Notes: generated by a model not told the origin, from the letters alone. DNA of 64,000 bases from Bartonella rochalimae ATCC BAA-1498 (GCF_000706645.1 NZ_KL407337.1:973548-1037547), one strand, 5' to 3'; positions 1 to 11,358 are shown, counted from the first letter of the stretch. Translations and numbers: made by a program.

Positions 1-938
1 ATCTTATAGCAGAGATTGACCCTACGGATCAGGAAAATGATCTGAAAAGAAAAAAAGCAGTCTTGTCCTATTATTATGCGAGTTTAAAAGAGCATGAAGC
101 TTATCTCACTTTGGCAAAACAAAATTTAGAGCGTCAAAATAAACTGATTGAAGCACGAGCAGTTTCACGTGCTAATTTTGATGATGCAGTCACGCAAGTC
201 AAAATACGTGAAGCTCAAATTGCTCAACTTCAGGAACAGATTGTGCAAGCACAAATTGATGTGAGAAGTGCAGAAGTGAATTTAAGCTATACGAAGATAA
301 CAGCGCCTTCTTCAGGAACAGTTTTAGCAACCGTTGTCGAAGAAGGACAAAATATTAATGCAACTCAGTCAGCACCGACAATTGTTATTTTAGGAGATTT
401 GACGAAAATGACAATTAAGGCGCAAATTTCAGAAGCGGATATTTTAAAAGTTCATGCAGGACAAGATCTTTATTTCACCATTTTAGGAGACGCAAAACGT
501 CGTTATGAGGGATCATTAGAGACAATAGAACCTGCTCCTGAAGATATTCGTAGCGATATTAGTATTAATCCTAACATGTCGGGATCGAGCTCTTTAGCGT
601 CATCAGCTATCTATTATAATGGGCTTGTGCATGTTAACAATAAAGATCGTTTTTTGCGCACTTATATGACCGCTCAAGTGCATATTATATTAGGGCGTGC
701 TCGAAATGTCTTGTTGGTTCCAAGTGATGCTTTGCGCAATGAGACAAAAGAGCGTAAAGCATGGGTGCAGCTTTTGGTTGGTCGCGATAAAGTGATTACA
801 AAACAAGTAACAGTCGGACTCAATAATAAAGTGATGGCTGAGATTGTTTCTGGACTTAATGAGGGGGATGTGGTGGTGGTTGGTGCACGAGATGGATTGC
901 TCGTATCTTCTAATTTACAGAGTGAAAATAGGGCTTAA
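1..938 (+). CDS. macA: MacA-like periplasmic adaptor, 5' partial
   Basis: This is a membrane-fusion (HlyD/RND adaptor) protein that would link the MacB ABC transporter to an outer-membrane channel. The reading frame is open from base 3, so the N-terminus, including the inner-membrane anchor and first half of the lipoyl domain, lies outside the window. Visible parts are the end of the first lipoyl half (LIAEIDPTDQ), a long helical hairpin rich in Gln, Glu and Ala, the second lipoyl half (ITAPSSGTVLATVVEEGQ), then beta-barrel and membrane-proximal domains. macB follows after 3 nt, which supports the MacA assignment over a generic HlyD protein. The substrate cannot be read from sequence; macrolides or a peptide/toxin are known for the family. 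Confidence 0.9.
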   Translation, partial: LIAEIDPTDQENDLKRKKAVLSYYYASLKEHEAYLTLAKQNLERQNKLIEARAVSRANFDDAVTQVKIREAQIAQLQEQIVQAQIDVRSAEVNLSYTKITAPSSGTVLATVVEEGQNINATQSAPTIVILGDLTKMTIKAQISEADILKVHAGQDLYFTILGDAKRRYEGSLETIEPAPEDIRSDISINPNMSGSSSLASSAIYYNGLVHVNNKDRFLRTYMTAQVHIILGRARNVLLVPSDALRNETKERKAWVQLLVGRDKVITKQVTVGLNNKVMAEIVSGLNEGDVVVVGARDGLLVSSNLQSENRA

Positions 939-941
939 AAC

Positions 942-2924
942 ATGATAACAGAATCGAAGGATACTGTTCTTGTCTTGGAAGATGTCGTCCGCGAATTTCG
1001 TGCAGGTGAGACATTGATCCGTGTTTTAAAAAACATTAATTTAACCATTAAGCGTGGCGAGATGGTTGCAATTGTAGGAGCATCAGGTTCAGGAAAATCT
1101 ACGCTCATGAATATTTTAGGCTGTCTGGATCGACAAAGTTCAGGGTGCTATTGGATTGCTGGTAAAGATACGGCTTTGCTTTCAGCAGATGATTTATCAG
1201 CTTTGCGACGCAATCATTTTGGTTTTATTTTCCAGCGTTATCATTTGCTCAAAGAATTAACGGCTCTTGGAAATGTTGAAATTCCGGCTATTTATGCAGG
1301 ATGTTCAGTAGAAATAAGAAAACAACGTGCACAGAGCCTTTTAACACGTTTAGGAATGCGTGATCGGATGGGCCATTATCCCAATCAGCTCTCAGGAGGG
1401 CAGCAGCAACGTGTTTCAATTGCTCGTGCTTTAATGAATGATGCTGATATTATTCTTGCAGATGAACCAACCGGTGCTTTAGACAAAAAAAGTGGTCAAG
1501 AAGTTTTGCATATTTTAGATGAGCTTCATCAAGAGGGACGGACTATTATCATTGTAACGCATGATATGCAGGTCGCCGAAAGGGCAGATCGTATTATTGA
1601 GATCAGTGATGGGGAGATTATTTCTGATACTGTTTCAAAAATTAACAAAACACCTAATAAAGAACACTCTTTTCAAAAAGAAGGTAATTTCAAAAGTACT
1701 CAACAGTTGGGAATTTTCCGCGCTTTTATGGGACGTTTTGGTGAAGCGTTTGTTATGGCTTTATTGGCCATGAATGCCCATCGAATGCGGACTTTTTTAA
1801 CAATGCTTGGGATGATTATCGGTATTTCTTCAGTTGTTGCGATGATTGCTTTGGGAAATGGTACCCAGAAAAAGATTCTTGAAAATTTAAAGAGTTTCGG
1901 GACCAATACTTTGACAATTATGCCAGGTAAAAGCTTTTCTGATCCACAATCGGGAAAAATAACCAGTTTAGTGGAGGCAGATGCAGAAGCACTGTCTGAA
2001 TTGCCTTATGTTGCTGGTGTTACGTCTCAGATTTCGGTAAGCTCGATGGTGTATTATAATGCAATTGAAACAAAGGCTATTGTTGTTGGTGTAGGAGAAC
2101 AATTTTTTGAAATACAGGGGCTGAAAGTCATTCAAGGAAGGTTATTTGATCAATCAAGTGTGCGTGATCGGGCTGTTGATTTGATCATAGAAAAAGAGGC
2201 GCTTTCTGTTCTTTTTCCCCATAGTCAAGAAAATCCTATTGGAAAAATTATACGTGTGGGGAATGTGCCAGCTCGTATCATTGGTGTTGTGGATTCACAA
2301 AACAATAGCGGTGTTTCAGATACAATACAGATTTATTTGCCTTATACGGCAGTACAAATGCGCTTTCTTGGTAGAACAGATGTTCGTGCTATTATTCTTA
2401 AAATTGCTGATAACGTTGATTCACATTTAGCAGAAACTATGATTCGGCGTTTGTTAATTATGCGGCATGGGCAAGAAGATTTTTTTATTAAAAATTCGGA
2501 AGAGTTTCGCAAAAAAATTGTGAATAGTACAGATATTTTAACGCTTTTAGTGACTTCAATTGCAGCAATTTCACTCATTGTGGGCGGAATTGGAGTCATG
2601 AATATTATGCTTGTTACTGTTTCTGAGCGGATTAATGAAATTGGGGTACGTATGGCGATTGGTGCACGTCAGAGTGATATTTTGCAACAATTTTTAATTG
2701 AATCAATTTTGGTTTGTTTGATTGGTGGAAGTTTAGGGGTTCTCTTTGGACTTGCTATTGGGGGGATATTTATGTTGGGAAATTCTCCTATACAATTGAT
2801 TTATACTGTTCGTTCAATCATAATAGCTGTTCTCTTTGCAGCCTTTATTGGGGTAGGCTTTGGTTTTTTTCCAGCACGAAAAGCTTCACGGCTTGATCCT
2901 GTCGTTGCTCTTGCACGGGATTGA
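942..2924 (+). CDS. macB: MacB-type ABC transporter, ATPase-permease fusion
   Basis: The 660-aa protein drives tripartite efflux across the envelope together with the upstream adaptor. The N-terminal ABC domain shows Walker [10 protein letters not shown] (about residues 46-54), signature LSGGQQQR and Walker B IILADEP. The C-terminal half has the MacB layout: one membrane segment near residues 285-305, a large periplasmic domain, and three membrane segments at the end with the FtsX-type motif [10 protein letters not shown]. Length matches the family (about 650 aa). It is 3 nt downstream of macA and probably co-transcribed and translationally coupled with it. LolCDE-like proteins are a weaker alternative, because here ATPase and permease are fused. 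Confidence 0.93.
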   Translation: MITESKDTVLVLEDVVREFRAGETLIRVLKNINLTIKRGEMVAIVGASGSGKSTLMNILGCLDRQSSGCYWIAGKDTALLSADDLSALRRNHFGFIFQRYHLLKELTALGNVEIPAIYAGCSVEIRKQRAQSLLTRLGMRDRMGHYPNQLSGGQQQRVSIARALMNDADIILADEPTGALDKKSGQEVLHILDELHQEGRTIIIVTHDMQVAERADRIIEISDGEIISDTVSKINKTPNKEHSFQKEGNFKSTQQLGIFRAFMGRFGEAFVMALLAMNAHRMRTFLTMLGMIIGISSVVAMIALGNGTQKKILENLKSFGTNTLTIMPGKSFSDPQSGKITSLVEADAEALSELPYVAGVTSQISVSSMVYYNAIETKAIVVGVGEQFFEIQGLKVIQGRLFDQSSVRDRAVDLIIEKEALSVLFPHSQENPIGKIIRVGNVPARIIGVVDSQNNSGVSDTIQIYLPYTAVQMRFLGRTDVRAIILKIADNVDSHLAETMIRRLLIMRHGQEDFFIKNSEEFRKKIVNSTDILTLLVTSIAAISLIVGGIGVMNIMLVTVSERINEIGVRMAIGARQSDILQQFLIESILVCLIGGSLGVLFGLAIGGIFMLGNSPIQLIYTVRSIIIAVLFAAFIGVGFGFFPARKASRLDPVVALARD

Positions 2925-3099
2925 GAAACTTCATTCAAGAGGATGATGACTCTTTTCGTAATTGTAAGAGCAAAGGATGGTCTTGTTTATAAGATTGTTG
3001 AGTTGTTTTTGGAATGTTAAGAGTTAAAAATATCTATGATGCAGGGAAATATGAAAAAAGGATTGATTGTCTAAAGTGAAAAGACAGTTGAAAATTTTT

Positions 3100-3795
3100 T
3101 TACAAAGAAGACAATATGATTCTTATTTTTACACTGATGCTTTTGATATATTCAAGGGCAAGAAGACGTATTTGATTGGCTTGTTTTATCCAGTTATCCG
3201 CAACATTTTGTTTTATCGGATAGGCAATAAAATTGACGTCAGGCATTAAATATTTAAACTCAAGTAAAGAACGGATCATATGATAATCGTGAGTAACGAT
3301 ATAAAGTGTTTTATAGCGATGCTTTTTGATCCAATGAGCACTTTCTTTAGCGTTTCCTTGAGTGTTGACTGCTTGATGATCAATGTCAACACAACAGGAA
3401 AAGAGTCGAGGATTGATGTTCATGATACGGATCAGTCTGTTGGGATGTGTTGTTGTGTTCACTCCGCTGATTAAGAGTCGCGAACCAAGCTTTTTTTGTA
3501 AAAGCTTTAATCCTGTTTCTATTCTGTTTTTTCCTCCTGTAAGGACAATAATAGCATCAGCTTTCGGTAAAGGCTGTGGAGGAGTAAGCTGCCCAACTTT
3601 TTCAGTAAAGGCAACAAAAGTAAAACAAAAAATGAGAATGATGATCAAAATAAAGAATGCTGTTGGTGGCAAATAGTAAAAAAATCGTTTACGTTTTCTC
3701 GTAACATCTATTCTGTATTTAAGAAGAGAATTTTGCGGTCTATCATGGGCAAAATTGTTATGCGAAAAATTGGGATCAGGAGTATTGTGGGTCAT
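3100..3795 (-). CDS. YdcF/ElyC-like DUF218 membrane protein
   Basis: A 231-aa protein of the DUF218 (YdcF/SanA/ElyC) family, linked in other bacteria to envelope and peptidoglycan-precursor homeostasis; the biochemical activity is not settled. After a basic stretch there is one membrane segment (about residues 40-60), then the typical core beginning ADAIIVLTGG with RIETGLKLL, LLISGVN and a later THDYHM motif. The frame is open further upstream into ftsX, but the ATG at 3795 is preferred because it lies 4 nt after the ftsX stop. Order ftsE-ftsX-ydcF on one strand suggests a division/envelope operon. Confidence 0.8.
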   Translation of the reverse strand: MTHNTPDPNFSHNNFAHDRPQNSLLKYRIDVTRKRKRFFYYLPPTAFFILIIILIFCFTFVAFTEKVGQLTPPQPLPKADAIIVLTGGKNRIETGLKLLQKKLGSRLLISGVNTTTHPNRLIRIMNINPRLFSCCVDIDHQAVNTQGNAKESAHWIKKHRYKTLYIVTHDYHMIRSLLEFKYLMPDVNFIAYPIKQNVADNWIKQANQIRLLALEYIKSISVKIRIILSSL

Positions 3796-3799
3796 AAAA

Positions 3800-4774
3800 T
3801 TAAAATAAGCCGTTGTCGCATTGATCGATTTTTTTAAGTTGTGCGAGAATCGTAATTCGATTGGTAAGCGCTGTGATGATAGCAACACAAAGAATAAGAA
3901 TGAAAATTTTTCCATAGGTGGTCAAACTAATGGAAAAGTGCCCAAATAAAGCGATAATTTGACGCGTTTTTTCTAAACCTAAATTGTAATTTGTCCAAAA
4001 AAGAAAAACATTAAAGAGTAGTATACTGATCACACCGCCATATAATGCACCGCGGAATGCAGTTTTAAAAAAATGCCAATCAAACTGTTGGGCAATGAAG
4101 ACGGTTTCAGTACCCAGAAAATATAAGACATTAATGATATGTGCATTTTCTGCTAGCGCGTTACATGTAGCGAAAATAATTGTAAGGATTAATGAGCCAA
4201 GAATGAGAGCTAGAATTGCAAAACCAATAAAAACAGTTGTTTGTGTCATAGTGCTAAATCGATTCATCCAAAAGCGGTGATCATCGAATTGACCACCTGG
4301 AATTTGTGTTTTAATAGCGTGACTGATTGCTTGAAAATCAATTTTTTCATTTTCTTTCAAAGTGACAATGATAAGTCGGGGAATGGGAAATTCTTTGAGG
4401 GATATACCTGTTCCAAGCCATGGTTCGAGTAATTGTTCAGTGGCTCTTTGATCAATAATTTTGGCGTTTTGTACACCTTGAAATGTTTTCACTAATTTAA
4501 CAGCATCATGGAGAGATTTTTCAATATCAATATTTTCAATTGGACGGATTTGAATCGTTGCTTCATAGCTTATTTGACTGCTCCAGTTATTGGCAGCGCG
4601 TTGTATTAAATCAACGCTGATTAATGTTAAGCTTGAAAGAAATGTCATAATAGCAATGACTGCAACTAATGCTTGCCCAGAGATATTATTACTAGGAATA
4701 AGAGGTGTTCTTTTTCCTTTATCAGCTGTAAAGATGCGTTTTAGAATGTAGAAAATGGAGGAAGATTTATTCAT
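3800..4774 (-). CDS. ftsX: cell division ABC permease FtsX
   Basis: FtsX is the membrane partner of FtsE and couples ATP hydrolysis to activation of septal peptidoglycan hydrolases. The 324-aa protein has a cytoplasmic N-terminus, a first membrane segment around residues 35-55, a periplasmic domain, then three membrane segments in the C-terminal half. This is the FtsX rather than the MacB topology. Its start overlaps the end of ftsE by 8 nt, as usual for this pair. Sequence identity is low for this family, so the call rests on topology and linkage. Confidence 0.9.
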   Translation of the reverse strand: MNKSSSIFYILKRIFTADKGKRTPLIPSNNISGQALVAVIAIMTFLSSLTLISVDLIQRAANNWSSQISYEATIQIRPIENIDIEKSLHDAVKLVKTFQGVQNAKIIDQRATEQLLEPWLGTGISLKEFPIPRLIIVTLKENEKIDFQAISHAIKTQIPGGQFDDHRFWMNRFSTMTQTTVFIGFAILALILGSLILTIIFATCNALAENAHIINVLYFLGTETVFIAQQFDWHFFKTAFRGALYGGVISILLFNVFLFWTNYNLGLEKTRQIIALFGHFSISLTTYGKIFILILCVAIITALTNRITILAQLKKIDQCDNGLF

Positions 4775-5426
4775 AAATTGTCATCCGTCCCTGGTGAAGA
4801 ATTAAACGCCGCGCTGAAACTTGCTCCATCAATGAGATATCGTGGGTAGCAATGACGACAGCTGTGCCAAAACGATTTAATTCAATAAATAAGCGAAGTA
4901 AGCGCGATGCTAAAGATGGATCAACATTTCCTGTGGGCTCATCTGCAAGAAGAATTTCGGGTTGATCAATAAGAGCACGTGCAATCGCTACTCTTTGTTT
5001 TTCTCCACCTGAAAGGACGGGTGGTAAAACATGAATATAATTTCCAAGACCAACCCATCGCAAAAGATCTTCCACTTCACTGCGATAGGTTGCTTCTTCT
5101 TGTCCTTTGATGCGTAAAGGCAGAGCAACATTTTCATAAGTTGTCATATGATCAAGCAATCGAAAATCTTGAAAAACAACCCCAATACGTCGTCGTAGAG
5201 CGGGAAGCTCTCGTCGTTTAAGTAATGCTGTATCATTGCCAAATAAATCAATGTGACCACGATTTGGTTTGATTGCAAGAAACATAAGACGCATCAACGA
5301 TGTTTTTCCTGATCCAGAAGCTCCGGTTATAAATTGAAACGACCCTTCGGGAATGTGAAAGCTAATATCCCGGAGGATTTCGGGTCCCATTCCATAGCGC
5401 AAACCAACATTTTCAAAACGAATCAC
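4767..5426 (-). CDS. ftsE: cell division ATP-binding protein FtsE
   Basis: FtsE is the cytoplasmic ATPase of the FtsEX divisome complex. Motifs are Walker A GASGSGKTS (about residues 35-43), the Q-loop sequence VVFQDFRLL, signature LSGGEKQR and Walker B ILLADEPTG followed by THD. I chose a GTG start at 5426, which gives IRFENVGLRYG directly after the start and a normal length of 219 aa; an in-frame TTG at 5468 would add 14 unconserved residues. Neither start has a strong Shine-Dalgarno sequence. It overlaps ftsX by 8 nt. Confidence 0.93.
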   Translation of the reverse strand: MIRFENVGLRYGMGPEILRDISFHIPEGSFQFITGASGSGKTSLMRLMFLAIKPNRGHIDLFGNDTALLKRRELPALRRRIGVVFQDFRLLDHMTTYENVALPLRIKGQEEATYRSEVEDLLRWVGLGNYIHVLPPVLSGGEKQRVAIARALIDQPEILLADEPTGNVDPSLASRLLRLFIELNRFGTAVVIATHDISLMEQVSARRLILHQGRMTIYE

Positions 5427-5527
5427 TTTTAAATACCACTTCTGTTTTTGGAGTGAATATGATGACAATGCTCTCTTAAGTACTTAATTTACTTTCTTTT
5501 TCCAATGTTATTGTTCTATTGGTAACC

Positions 5528-7483
5528 TCAATTATTTTCTATATTTTGCCGGTTTGCAATAAGATCATCGATGACTTGTGGTTCGGCAAGGGTTGAAATA
5601 TCTCCTAGGGTATCAAGATCATTTTCAGCAATTTTTCGCAAAATACGTCTCATGATTTTTCCTGATCGTGTTTTGGGCAATTGGGCAGTAAATTGAAGTT
5701 TATCTATTATTGCAATAGCCCCAATTTCTTTTTTTACATGTTGAATAAGATTTTGGTGTAACTCCTCACTTGATGTTATCCCTTCCATTAAGGTTACAAA
5801 ACTATAAATTCCTTGTCCTTTAATAGAGTGAGGATATCCTACAATAGCTGCTTCTGAAACAGAAGGGTGTGAAACAAGGGCTGATTCAAGTTCAGCAGTT
5901 CCTAGTCTGTGACCAGAAACATTAAGTATATCATCAATTCGTCCTGTAATCCAATAATAGCCATCGCTATCCCGTTTACATCCATCGCCTGTAAAATATT
6001 TTCCTTTATATGTGGAAAAATATGTTTGGATAAAGCGCTCATGGTTATTATAAAGGGTGCGCATTTGACCAGGCCATGAATCAGCGATACAAAGGCTTCC
6101 TTCTGCTTCTCCTTCCAAAACATTTCCTTGCGCATCAATGATTTGTAAACGGATGCCAAAGAATGGATGTGTAGCTGATCCCGGTTTGAGTGTTGTTACT
6201 CCGGGGAGAGGAGTGATGATATGTCCTCCTGTTTCTGTTTGCCACCATGTGTCAAGAATGGGACAACGGCTGTCTCCAATGGTATGATAAAACCATTCCC
6301 ATGCTTCTGGATTGATCGGTTCGCCTACTGTTCCTAAGAGGCGAAGAGAGGTTCTTTGAGAGCGGGTGACATATGAGTCTCCTGCGCCCATTAAAGCACG
6401 AATAGCCGTTGGTGCGGTGTAGAGTGTATTGACTTTGTGTTTATCGACAATATCCCAGAATCTCCCTTTATCAGGGAAAGTTGGTGTGCCTTCGAACATT
6501 AAGGTAGTCGCACCATTACATAAAGGTCCATAGACCAAATAAGAGTGGCCAGTGATCCAGCCAATGTCAGCTGTACACCAATAAATTTCATGGGGATGGT
6601 AATCAAAAACATATTGATGTGTCATCGATACATAGACAAGATATCCACCTGTTGTATGCAGAACACCTTTTGGTTTGCCTGTTGATCCTGAGGTATAGAG
6701 TATAAAAAGAGGATCTTCTGCATTCATTTTTTCAGGGGGACAATCAGTTGGAGCTTGAAGTGCTTCTTCATGGTACCAGAAGTCACGTTCTGCAACCCAG
6801 TTAATTTTTTCATTTGTGCGTTGTATGACCATGACGTGGTTGACATGCACATTGTGGCGTGCTGCTATATGAATAGCTTGATCAATATTCTCTTTTAAAT
6901 TAATTGTTTTTCCTCCACGTAAACCTTGATCAGCAGTAATGATAAAAGTTGATTCACAATCAATGAGACGCCCTGCAATCGCTTCAGCAGAAAAACCAGC
7001 AAAGATAACTGAATGAATAGCTCCAATACGGGCACATGCGAGCATAGCGTAAGCTGCTTCAGGAATCATTGGTAGATAGATGGTGACTCTGTCTCCTTTT
7101 TTAATACCGTATTTTTTTAAGATGTTTGCAAAACGACAGACTTTTTCATACAGAGAATTATAAGTTATTTTTTGATCAATATTGGGATCATCACTTTCCC
7201 AAATAAGTGCGATTTGATCACCGTGATTTTTTAAATGACGATCAATGCAATTATAAGCTACATTGGTAATTCCGTCTTCATACCATTTAATCGATACAGA
7301 GTCATTAAATGAAGCGTTTTTTGCCTTTGTGTAGGGTTTAAACCATTCAATACGGCGACCATGTTTTGCCCAGAAAGCTTCTGGATTGTTAATGCTTTCT
7401 TGATACTGTTGTTGGTAGGTTTCGTAGTGAATGAAAGCATTTTTTTTGAGATGCATTGGTACTGGATAAGTTTTTTCAGACAT
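5528..7483 (-). CDS. acsA: acetyl-CoA synthetase
   Basis: This enzyme activates acetate with ATP and CoA to acetyl-CoA through an acetyl-AMP intermediate in the cytoplasm. The 651-aa length is typical. Visible motifs are the adenylate-binding [11 protein letters not shown], the [19 protein letters not shown] hinge and the C-terminal [11 protein letters not shown]. The Lys in SGK is residue 609, the same number as the lysine whose acetylation inactivates Salmonella Acs. The ATG at 7483 has a strong G-rich Shine-Dalgarno (AGGGGGGA). The region upstream contains two further copies of the gene's start, so translation may be affected (see the repeat entry). Confidence 0.96.
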   Translation of the reverse strand: MSEKTYPVPMHLKKNAFIHYETYQQQYQESINNPEAFWAKHGRRIEWFKPYTKAKNASFNDSVSIKWYEDGITNVAYNCIDRHLKNHGDQIALIWESDDPNIDQKITYNSLYEKVCRFANILKKYGIKKGDRVTIYLPMIPEAAYAMLACARIGAIHSVIFAGFSAEAIAGRLIDCESTFIITADQGLRGGKTINLKENIDQAIHIAARHNVHVNHVMVIQRTNEKINWVAERDFWYHEEALQAPTDCPPEKMNAEDPLFILYTSGSTGKPKGVLHTTGGYLVYVSMTHQYVFDYHPHEIYWCTADIGWITGHSYLVYGPLCNGATTLMFEGTPTFPDKGRFWDIVDKHKVNTLYTAPTAIRALMGAGDSYVTRSQRTSLRLLGTVGEPINPEAWEWFYHTIGDSRCPILDTWWQTETGGHIITPLPGVTTLKPGSATHPFFGIRLQIIDAQGNVLEGEAEGSLCIADSWPGQMRTLYNNHERFIQTYFSTYKGKYFTGDGCKRDSDGYYWITGRIDDILNVSGHRLGTAELESALVSHPSVSEAAIVGYPHSIKGQGIYSFVTLMEGITSSEELHQNLIQHVKKEIGAIAIIDKLQFTAQLPKTRSGKIMRRILRKIAENDLDTLGDISTLAEPQVIDDLIANRQNIENN

Positions 7484-7744
7484 TGTTTCCCCCCTATTTT
7501 ATTGATGTCAAAAAGATTGCTCTATGGCTCTCTTGTTCTTCTGTTTTTTGAGATGCATTGGGTCTGATAAGTTTTTTCAGACGTTGTTCCCCTTCATTTA
7601 TTGATATCAAAAAGATTGCTCTGTTGCTCTCTTGTTATGCTATTTTTGAGATACATTGGATCTGGTAAGTTTTTTCAGACATTGTTTCCCTCCTATTTTA
7701 TTGATATCAAAAAGATTGCTCTATGGCTCTCTTGTTATTCTATT
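7442..7744. repeat. three tandem ~100-bp copies of the acsA start region
   Basis: Three diverged direct repeats of about 100 bp lie at 7442-7543, 7544-7642 and 7643-7744. Shared blocks include TTTTTTGAGAT, AAGTTTTTTCAGAC and AAAAAGATTGCTCT. The first copy contains the real acsA start codon and first 14 codons, so the other two are duplications of the translation-initiation region. In the middle copy the start is changed to ACG. The outer copy keeps ATG and a better Shine-Dalgarno. The remaining upstream sequence to 7905 shows no gene. Confidence 0.9.
7635..7682 (-). other. 15-codon upstream ORF in the acsA leader
   Basis: The outer repeat copy keeps an ATG at 7682 preceded by TAGGAGGGAAACA, a near-perfect Shine-Dalgarno. 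It encodes MSEKTYQIQCISKIA and then a TAA at 7635. The first six residues equal the acsA N-terminus (MSEKTY). It lies about 150 nt upstream of acsA on the same strand and could be translated if the promoter lies beyond 7745. Whether it regulates acsA is inference. Confidence 0.5.
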
Positions 7745-7905
7745 TTGGGGACAACTTTTTCATGAGTACTTTGATAAGAATGAAAATTTTATATTTAACT
7801 TAGTTTAAATCATAGGCTTGAATAGTTAATTTTATGCAATGAAGATCAAAAAAAGCTTTTTTATGTGTGTTTGTAAAAGGTGGAAAGTCTTAAAAAAGAC
7901 AATCA

Positions 7906-8586
7906 TTAAAAGGAGCGGGGACCAAATAAAGCTGATCCAATACGAAGAACATTTGCACCAAATTGGAGAGCGATTTTAAAGTCATTGGACATGCCCATAG
8001 AGAGTTTTGAAAGACCAATTTCTTTTGCAAGTTTTGCTAAAAGAGCAAAATAAGGGCCGGGATTTTCTTGAATAGGAGGGATGCCCATCAGTCCAACGAT
8101 ATCAAGCCCATAATTATTTTTGCATTGAGCAACAAAGGCTTTCACTTCGTGTGGAAAAATGCCACTTTTTTGTGGTTCTAATCCTATATTGACTTGGATA
8201 TAGCAGGGGAGATGCTTTTTTTGCTTGTGCATTTCTTCTGCTAGGCTTTTAGCTATTTTTTCTCGATCAACAGTTTGAATCACATCGAAGATTCTGACAG
8301 CTTCTGCTGTTTTGTTGGATTGTAAGGGACCAATAAGATGAAGTTCGATTGTGTTGAATTTTTGTCGTAAGGAAGGCCATTTTTCGGCTGCTTCTTGCAC
8401 GCGATTTTCAGCAAAAAGGGAGTGGCCTGCTTGTAGAAGAGGAACAATATTGTTTGCGGCAACAGTTTTTGAAACAGCAATGAGTTGAATATTCTCCACG
8501 GGGCGATGATAGTCATGACATGTTTTGGCAATGTCTTGTTGAAGGTTTTTCCACGCGTCAATAGAGGAAATATGAGGTATATTCAT
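7906..8586 (-). CDS. yggS: YggS-family pyridoxal-phosphate homeostasis protein
   Basis: A single-domain PLP-binding TIM-barrel protein (YggS/PROSC/PLPBP) that buffers PLP and affects amino-acid homeostasis; it is not a racemase. The PLP lysine is Lys40 in QLIAVSKT. Other family motifs are FAENRVQEA, LHLIGPLQSNKT, GLMGIPP and the C-terminal LSMGMSNDFKIAL with RIGSALFG. The ATG at 8586 gives 226 aa, the normal size; a TTG at 8613 would add nine residues without an obvious ribosome site. It stands alone on the minus strand, divergent from leuS. Confidence 0.93.
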   Translation of the reverse strand: MNIPHISSIDAWKNLQQDIAKTCHDYHRPVENIQLIAVSKTVAANNIVPLLQAGHSLFAENRVQEAAEKWPSLRQKFNTIELHLIGPLQSNKTAEAVRIFDVIQTVDREKIAKSLAEEMHKQKKHLPCYIQVNIGLEPQKSGIFPHEVKAFVAQCKNNYGLDIVGLMGIPPIQENPGPYFALLAKLAKEIGLSKLSMGMSNDFKIALQFGANVLRIGSALFGPRSF

Positions 8587-8733
8587 AGGGGTGTGCTTTC
8601 TGTTTTTATGCAAGAATGAGATAATTTTTTTATAAAAGCTTTAAAATAATTCATGAAAAGGTTGACGATAAAGTTAATCCGTGGTGAATCTTGCAAGAAT
8701 TTTGAAGTTAATTTTATAAAGAGTATAACGGGA

Positions 8734-11358
8734 ATGATAAGCGAACGCTATAATCCACGTGCACAGGAAAAAAAATGGCAAGCGATTTGGGATGAAAAGA
8801 AAATTTTTCAAGTCGCTGATAATGGTGAGCATGAAAAATATTATGTTTTAGAGATGTTCCCTTATCCTTCTGGACGTATTCATATGGGGCATGTGCGCAA
8901 TTATACTATGGGCGATGTTGTTGCCCGATATAAGCGGGCAAAGGGATTTCATGTGCTACATCCAATGGGATGGGATGCTTTTGGAATGCCTGCTGAAAAT
9001 GCTGCCATGCAAAATAAAGTCCATCCTAAAGTATGGACCTATGACAATATCAAGGTCATGCGAAAGCAGTTGCAGCAACTGGGTTTTTCTTTGGATTGGT
9101 CCCGTGAATTTGCTACATGTGATGTCGACTATTATCATCGTCAACAAATGTTATTTCTGGATTTCTATCAGAAGGGGCTTATTGCACGGCAGGTGGCTAA
9201 AGTTAATTGGGATCCCGTTGATCAAACAGTTTTAGCGAATGAACAGGTTGTTGATGGTCGTGGTTGGCGTTCTGGTGCATTGGTTGAACAACGCGAATTA
9301 ACCCAGTGGTTTTTCAAAATCAGTGATTTTAGTGATGATTTATTGGCGGGACTTGAAACGCTTGATCAGTGGCCAGAAAAAGTACGCATTATGCAAAAAA
9401 ATTGGATTGGCAAATCACAGGGGCTTCTGATTCGTTGGGCTTTGCATAAAACCAATATAGTGGATGATGTCTGTGATGCATTTGATGAGATTGTTTGTTA
9501 TTCAACACGTCCTGAGACTCTTTTTGGTGCTTCTTTTTTAGCACTTTCTGTTGATCATCCAATTGCAAAAGCTTTAGCGCAAAAAGATAAGACACTTGAT
9601 ACTTTTATTAAAGATTGTCAGTGTCATGGTACCACAGAAGCGGCATTTGAGACAGTGGAAAAACAAGGATTTCGTACGCCACTTTTTGCTCTTCATCCTT
9701 TTGATCAGACGGTGCGTCTTCCTGTTTATATCGCTAATTTTGTTCTCATGAATTATGGAACCGGAGCTATTTTTGGCTGCCCTGCTCATGATCAGAGAGA
9801 TTTGGATTTTGCTCGAAAATATAATCTTGCTGTGCGTCCAGTAATTGTACCAAAAGAAAGTGACGCTAAGCAGTTTGTCATTGCTGAAACAGCTTATATG
9901 GGCGACGGCGTGATGATGAATTCAGGTTTTTTAGATAGTTTGACACCGCAAGAAGCTTTTCAAATGGTTGTTGAACGGCTTGAGAAACAGTTGCTCAAGG
10001 ATCAGCCTCAAGCACAAAAAACAGTGCAATTTCGATTACGGGATTGGGGAATTTCGCGTCAGCGTTATTGGGGCTGTCCGATTCCTATAATCCATTGTAC
10101 GGATTGTGGTGTCGTGCCTGTCCCACGTGATGATTTGCCCGTTGTGTTACCCGATGATGTCACTTTTGATCAGCCCGGTAATCCACTTGCGCGCCATGAT
10201 GAATGGCAAAGGGTGGTTTGTCCTTCTTGTGGTCAGTTGGCAAAACGTGAAACCGATACAATGGATACTTTTGTTGATTCTTCTTGGTATTATGCGCGCT
10301 TTACAACACCCCATGCCCAAGAACCAATAGACCAGAAAATAGCAGCGCAATGGTTACCTGTTCAGCAATATATTGGTGGGATTGAACATGCGATTTTGCA
10401 TCTTTTATATGCACGTTTTTTCACACGTGCAATGAAGATGATAGGCTATGTTTCGGTAGATGAGCCTTTCAAAGGCTTGTTTACGCAGGGTATGGTTGTT
10501 CATGAAACCTATCAAGATGAGAAAGGATGGGTTTCGCCAGCGGATGTCGCAATTGTTGAAAAGGATGGAAAACGTCATGCCTATAAGTTGACCGATCAAA
10601 GTGAAGTAAGGATTGGTTCAATTGAAAAAATGTCCAAATCAAAAAAGAATGTCGTTGATCCTGATGACATTATCGCTTCCTATGGGGCGGATACTGTACG
10701 CTGGTTTATGTTATCGGATTCTCCTCCTGAGCGTGATGTCATTTGGTCGGAATCTGGAATTGAAGGGGCGCACCGTTTTGTGCAGCGTGTTTGGCGTTTA
10801 GTGGCTTTAAGTGCTCCGGTTTTAAAGGAAGCAAAGTCATGTGCAGGACAGCAAGGAGCTGCTTTGGAGCTTTCCAAAGCAGCCCATCGCACACTTTGTG
10901 CTGTAGAAGATGATTTAGAAAAACTCGCTTTTAATCGAGCTGTCGCACGCCTTTATGAATTATTGAATGTGATTGCTTCCTCTTTAAATAATATAGAAAA
11001 TGCTGAAGATGAGATGAAGTCTGCATTGCGTCAAGCAATGGATTTTTTCATTGCAATGATCGCTCCTATGATGCCTCATTTAGCAGAAGAATGTCATGCT
11101 GCTTTGGGTGGGAATACACTGATGTCGCAGTGCGCTTGGCCTGCTTATGATTCTGCATTAACGGTTGAGGAATATATTACTTTACCAGTGCAAATTAATG
11201 GCAAAAAACGAGGGACTGTCACTCTTGCTGCAGTGGCTGATAATGCGGCAATTGAAGAAGCGGTTTGTGCTCTTGACTTTGTCCAAGCACACTTAGCTGG
11301 CAAATCTATTAAGAAAATGATTATTGTTCCAAAAAGGATTGTTAATGTCATTATTTAA
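8734..11358 (+). CDS. leuS: leucyl-tRNA synthetase
   Basis: Class I aminoacyl-tRNA synthetase that charges tRNA-Leu. The HIGH-type motif HMGH is at residues 50-53 after FPYPSGRI, and KMSKS is near residues 632-636 ([13 protein letters not shown]). Between them lie the CP1 editing domain ([12 protein letters not shown]) and a Cys-rich segment (CTDCG, CPSCG). The ATG at 8734 follows AACGGGA and gives MISERYNPR, the usual start, for a total of 874 aa. The frame is open upstream to 8653, but that part is unconserved. The 3' end overlaps lptE by 14 nt. Confidence 0.97.
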   Translation: MISERYNPRAQEKKWQAIWDEKKIFQVADNGEHEKYYVLEMFPYPSGRIHMGHVRNYTMGDVVARYKRAKGFHVLHPMGWDAFGMPAENAAMQNKVHPKVWTYDNIKVMRKQLQQLGFSLDWSREFATCDVDYYHRQQMLFLDFYQKGLIARQVAKVNWDPVDQTVLANEQVVDGRGWRSGALVEQRELTQWFFKISDFSDDLLAGLETLDQWPEKVRIMQKNWIGKSQGLLIRWALHKTNIVDDVCDAFDEIVCYSTRPETLFGASFLALSVDHPIAKALAQKDKTLDTFIKDCQCHGTTEAAFETVEKQGFRTPLFALHPFDQTVRLPVYIANFVLMNYGTGAIFGCPAHDQRDLDFARKYNLAVRPVIVPKESDAKQFVIAETAYMGDGVMMNSGFLDSLTPQEAFQMVVERLEKQLLKDQPQAQKTVQFRLRDWGISRQRYWGCPIPIIHCTDCGVVPVPRDDLPVVLPDDVTFDQPGNPLARHDEWQRVVCPSCGQLAKRETDTMDTFVDSSWYYARFTTPHAQEPIDQKIAAQWLPVQQYIGGIEHAILHLLYARFFTRAMKMIGYVSVDEPFKGLFTQGMVVHETYQDEKGWVSPADVAIVEKDGKRHAYKLTDQSEVRIGSIEKMSKSKKNVVDPDDIIASYGADTVRWFMLSDSPPERDVIWSESGIEGAHRFVQRVWRLVALSAPVLKEAKSCAGQQGAALELSKAAHRTLCAVEDDLEKLAFNRAVARLYELLNVIASSLNNIENAEDEMKSALRQAMDFFIAMIAPMMPHLAEECHAALGGNTLMSQCAWPAYDSALTVEEYITLPVQINGKKRGTVTLAAVADNAAIEEAVCALDFVQAHLAGKSIKKMIIVPKRIVNVII

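Noticed and set aside
2934..2955. Possible terminator after macB (AAGAG / CTCTT)
   Set aside because: The stem is 5 AT-rich pairs and only four T follow; not convincing.
7361..7567. Plus-strand ORF over the acsA start and repeat
   Set aside because: It is the reverse-frame shadow of acsA and its duplicated leader; codon use and lack of a ribosome site argue against a gene.
8956..11351. Several minus-strand ORFs of 60-110 codons inside leuS
   Set aside because: All are antisense shadows of the conserved leuS frame.
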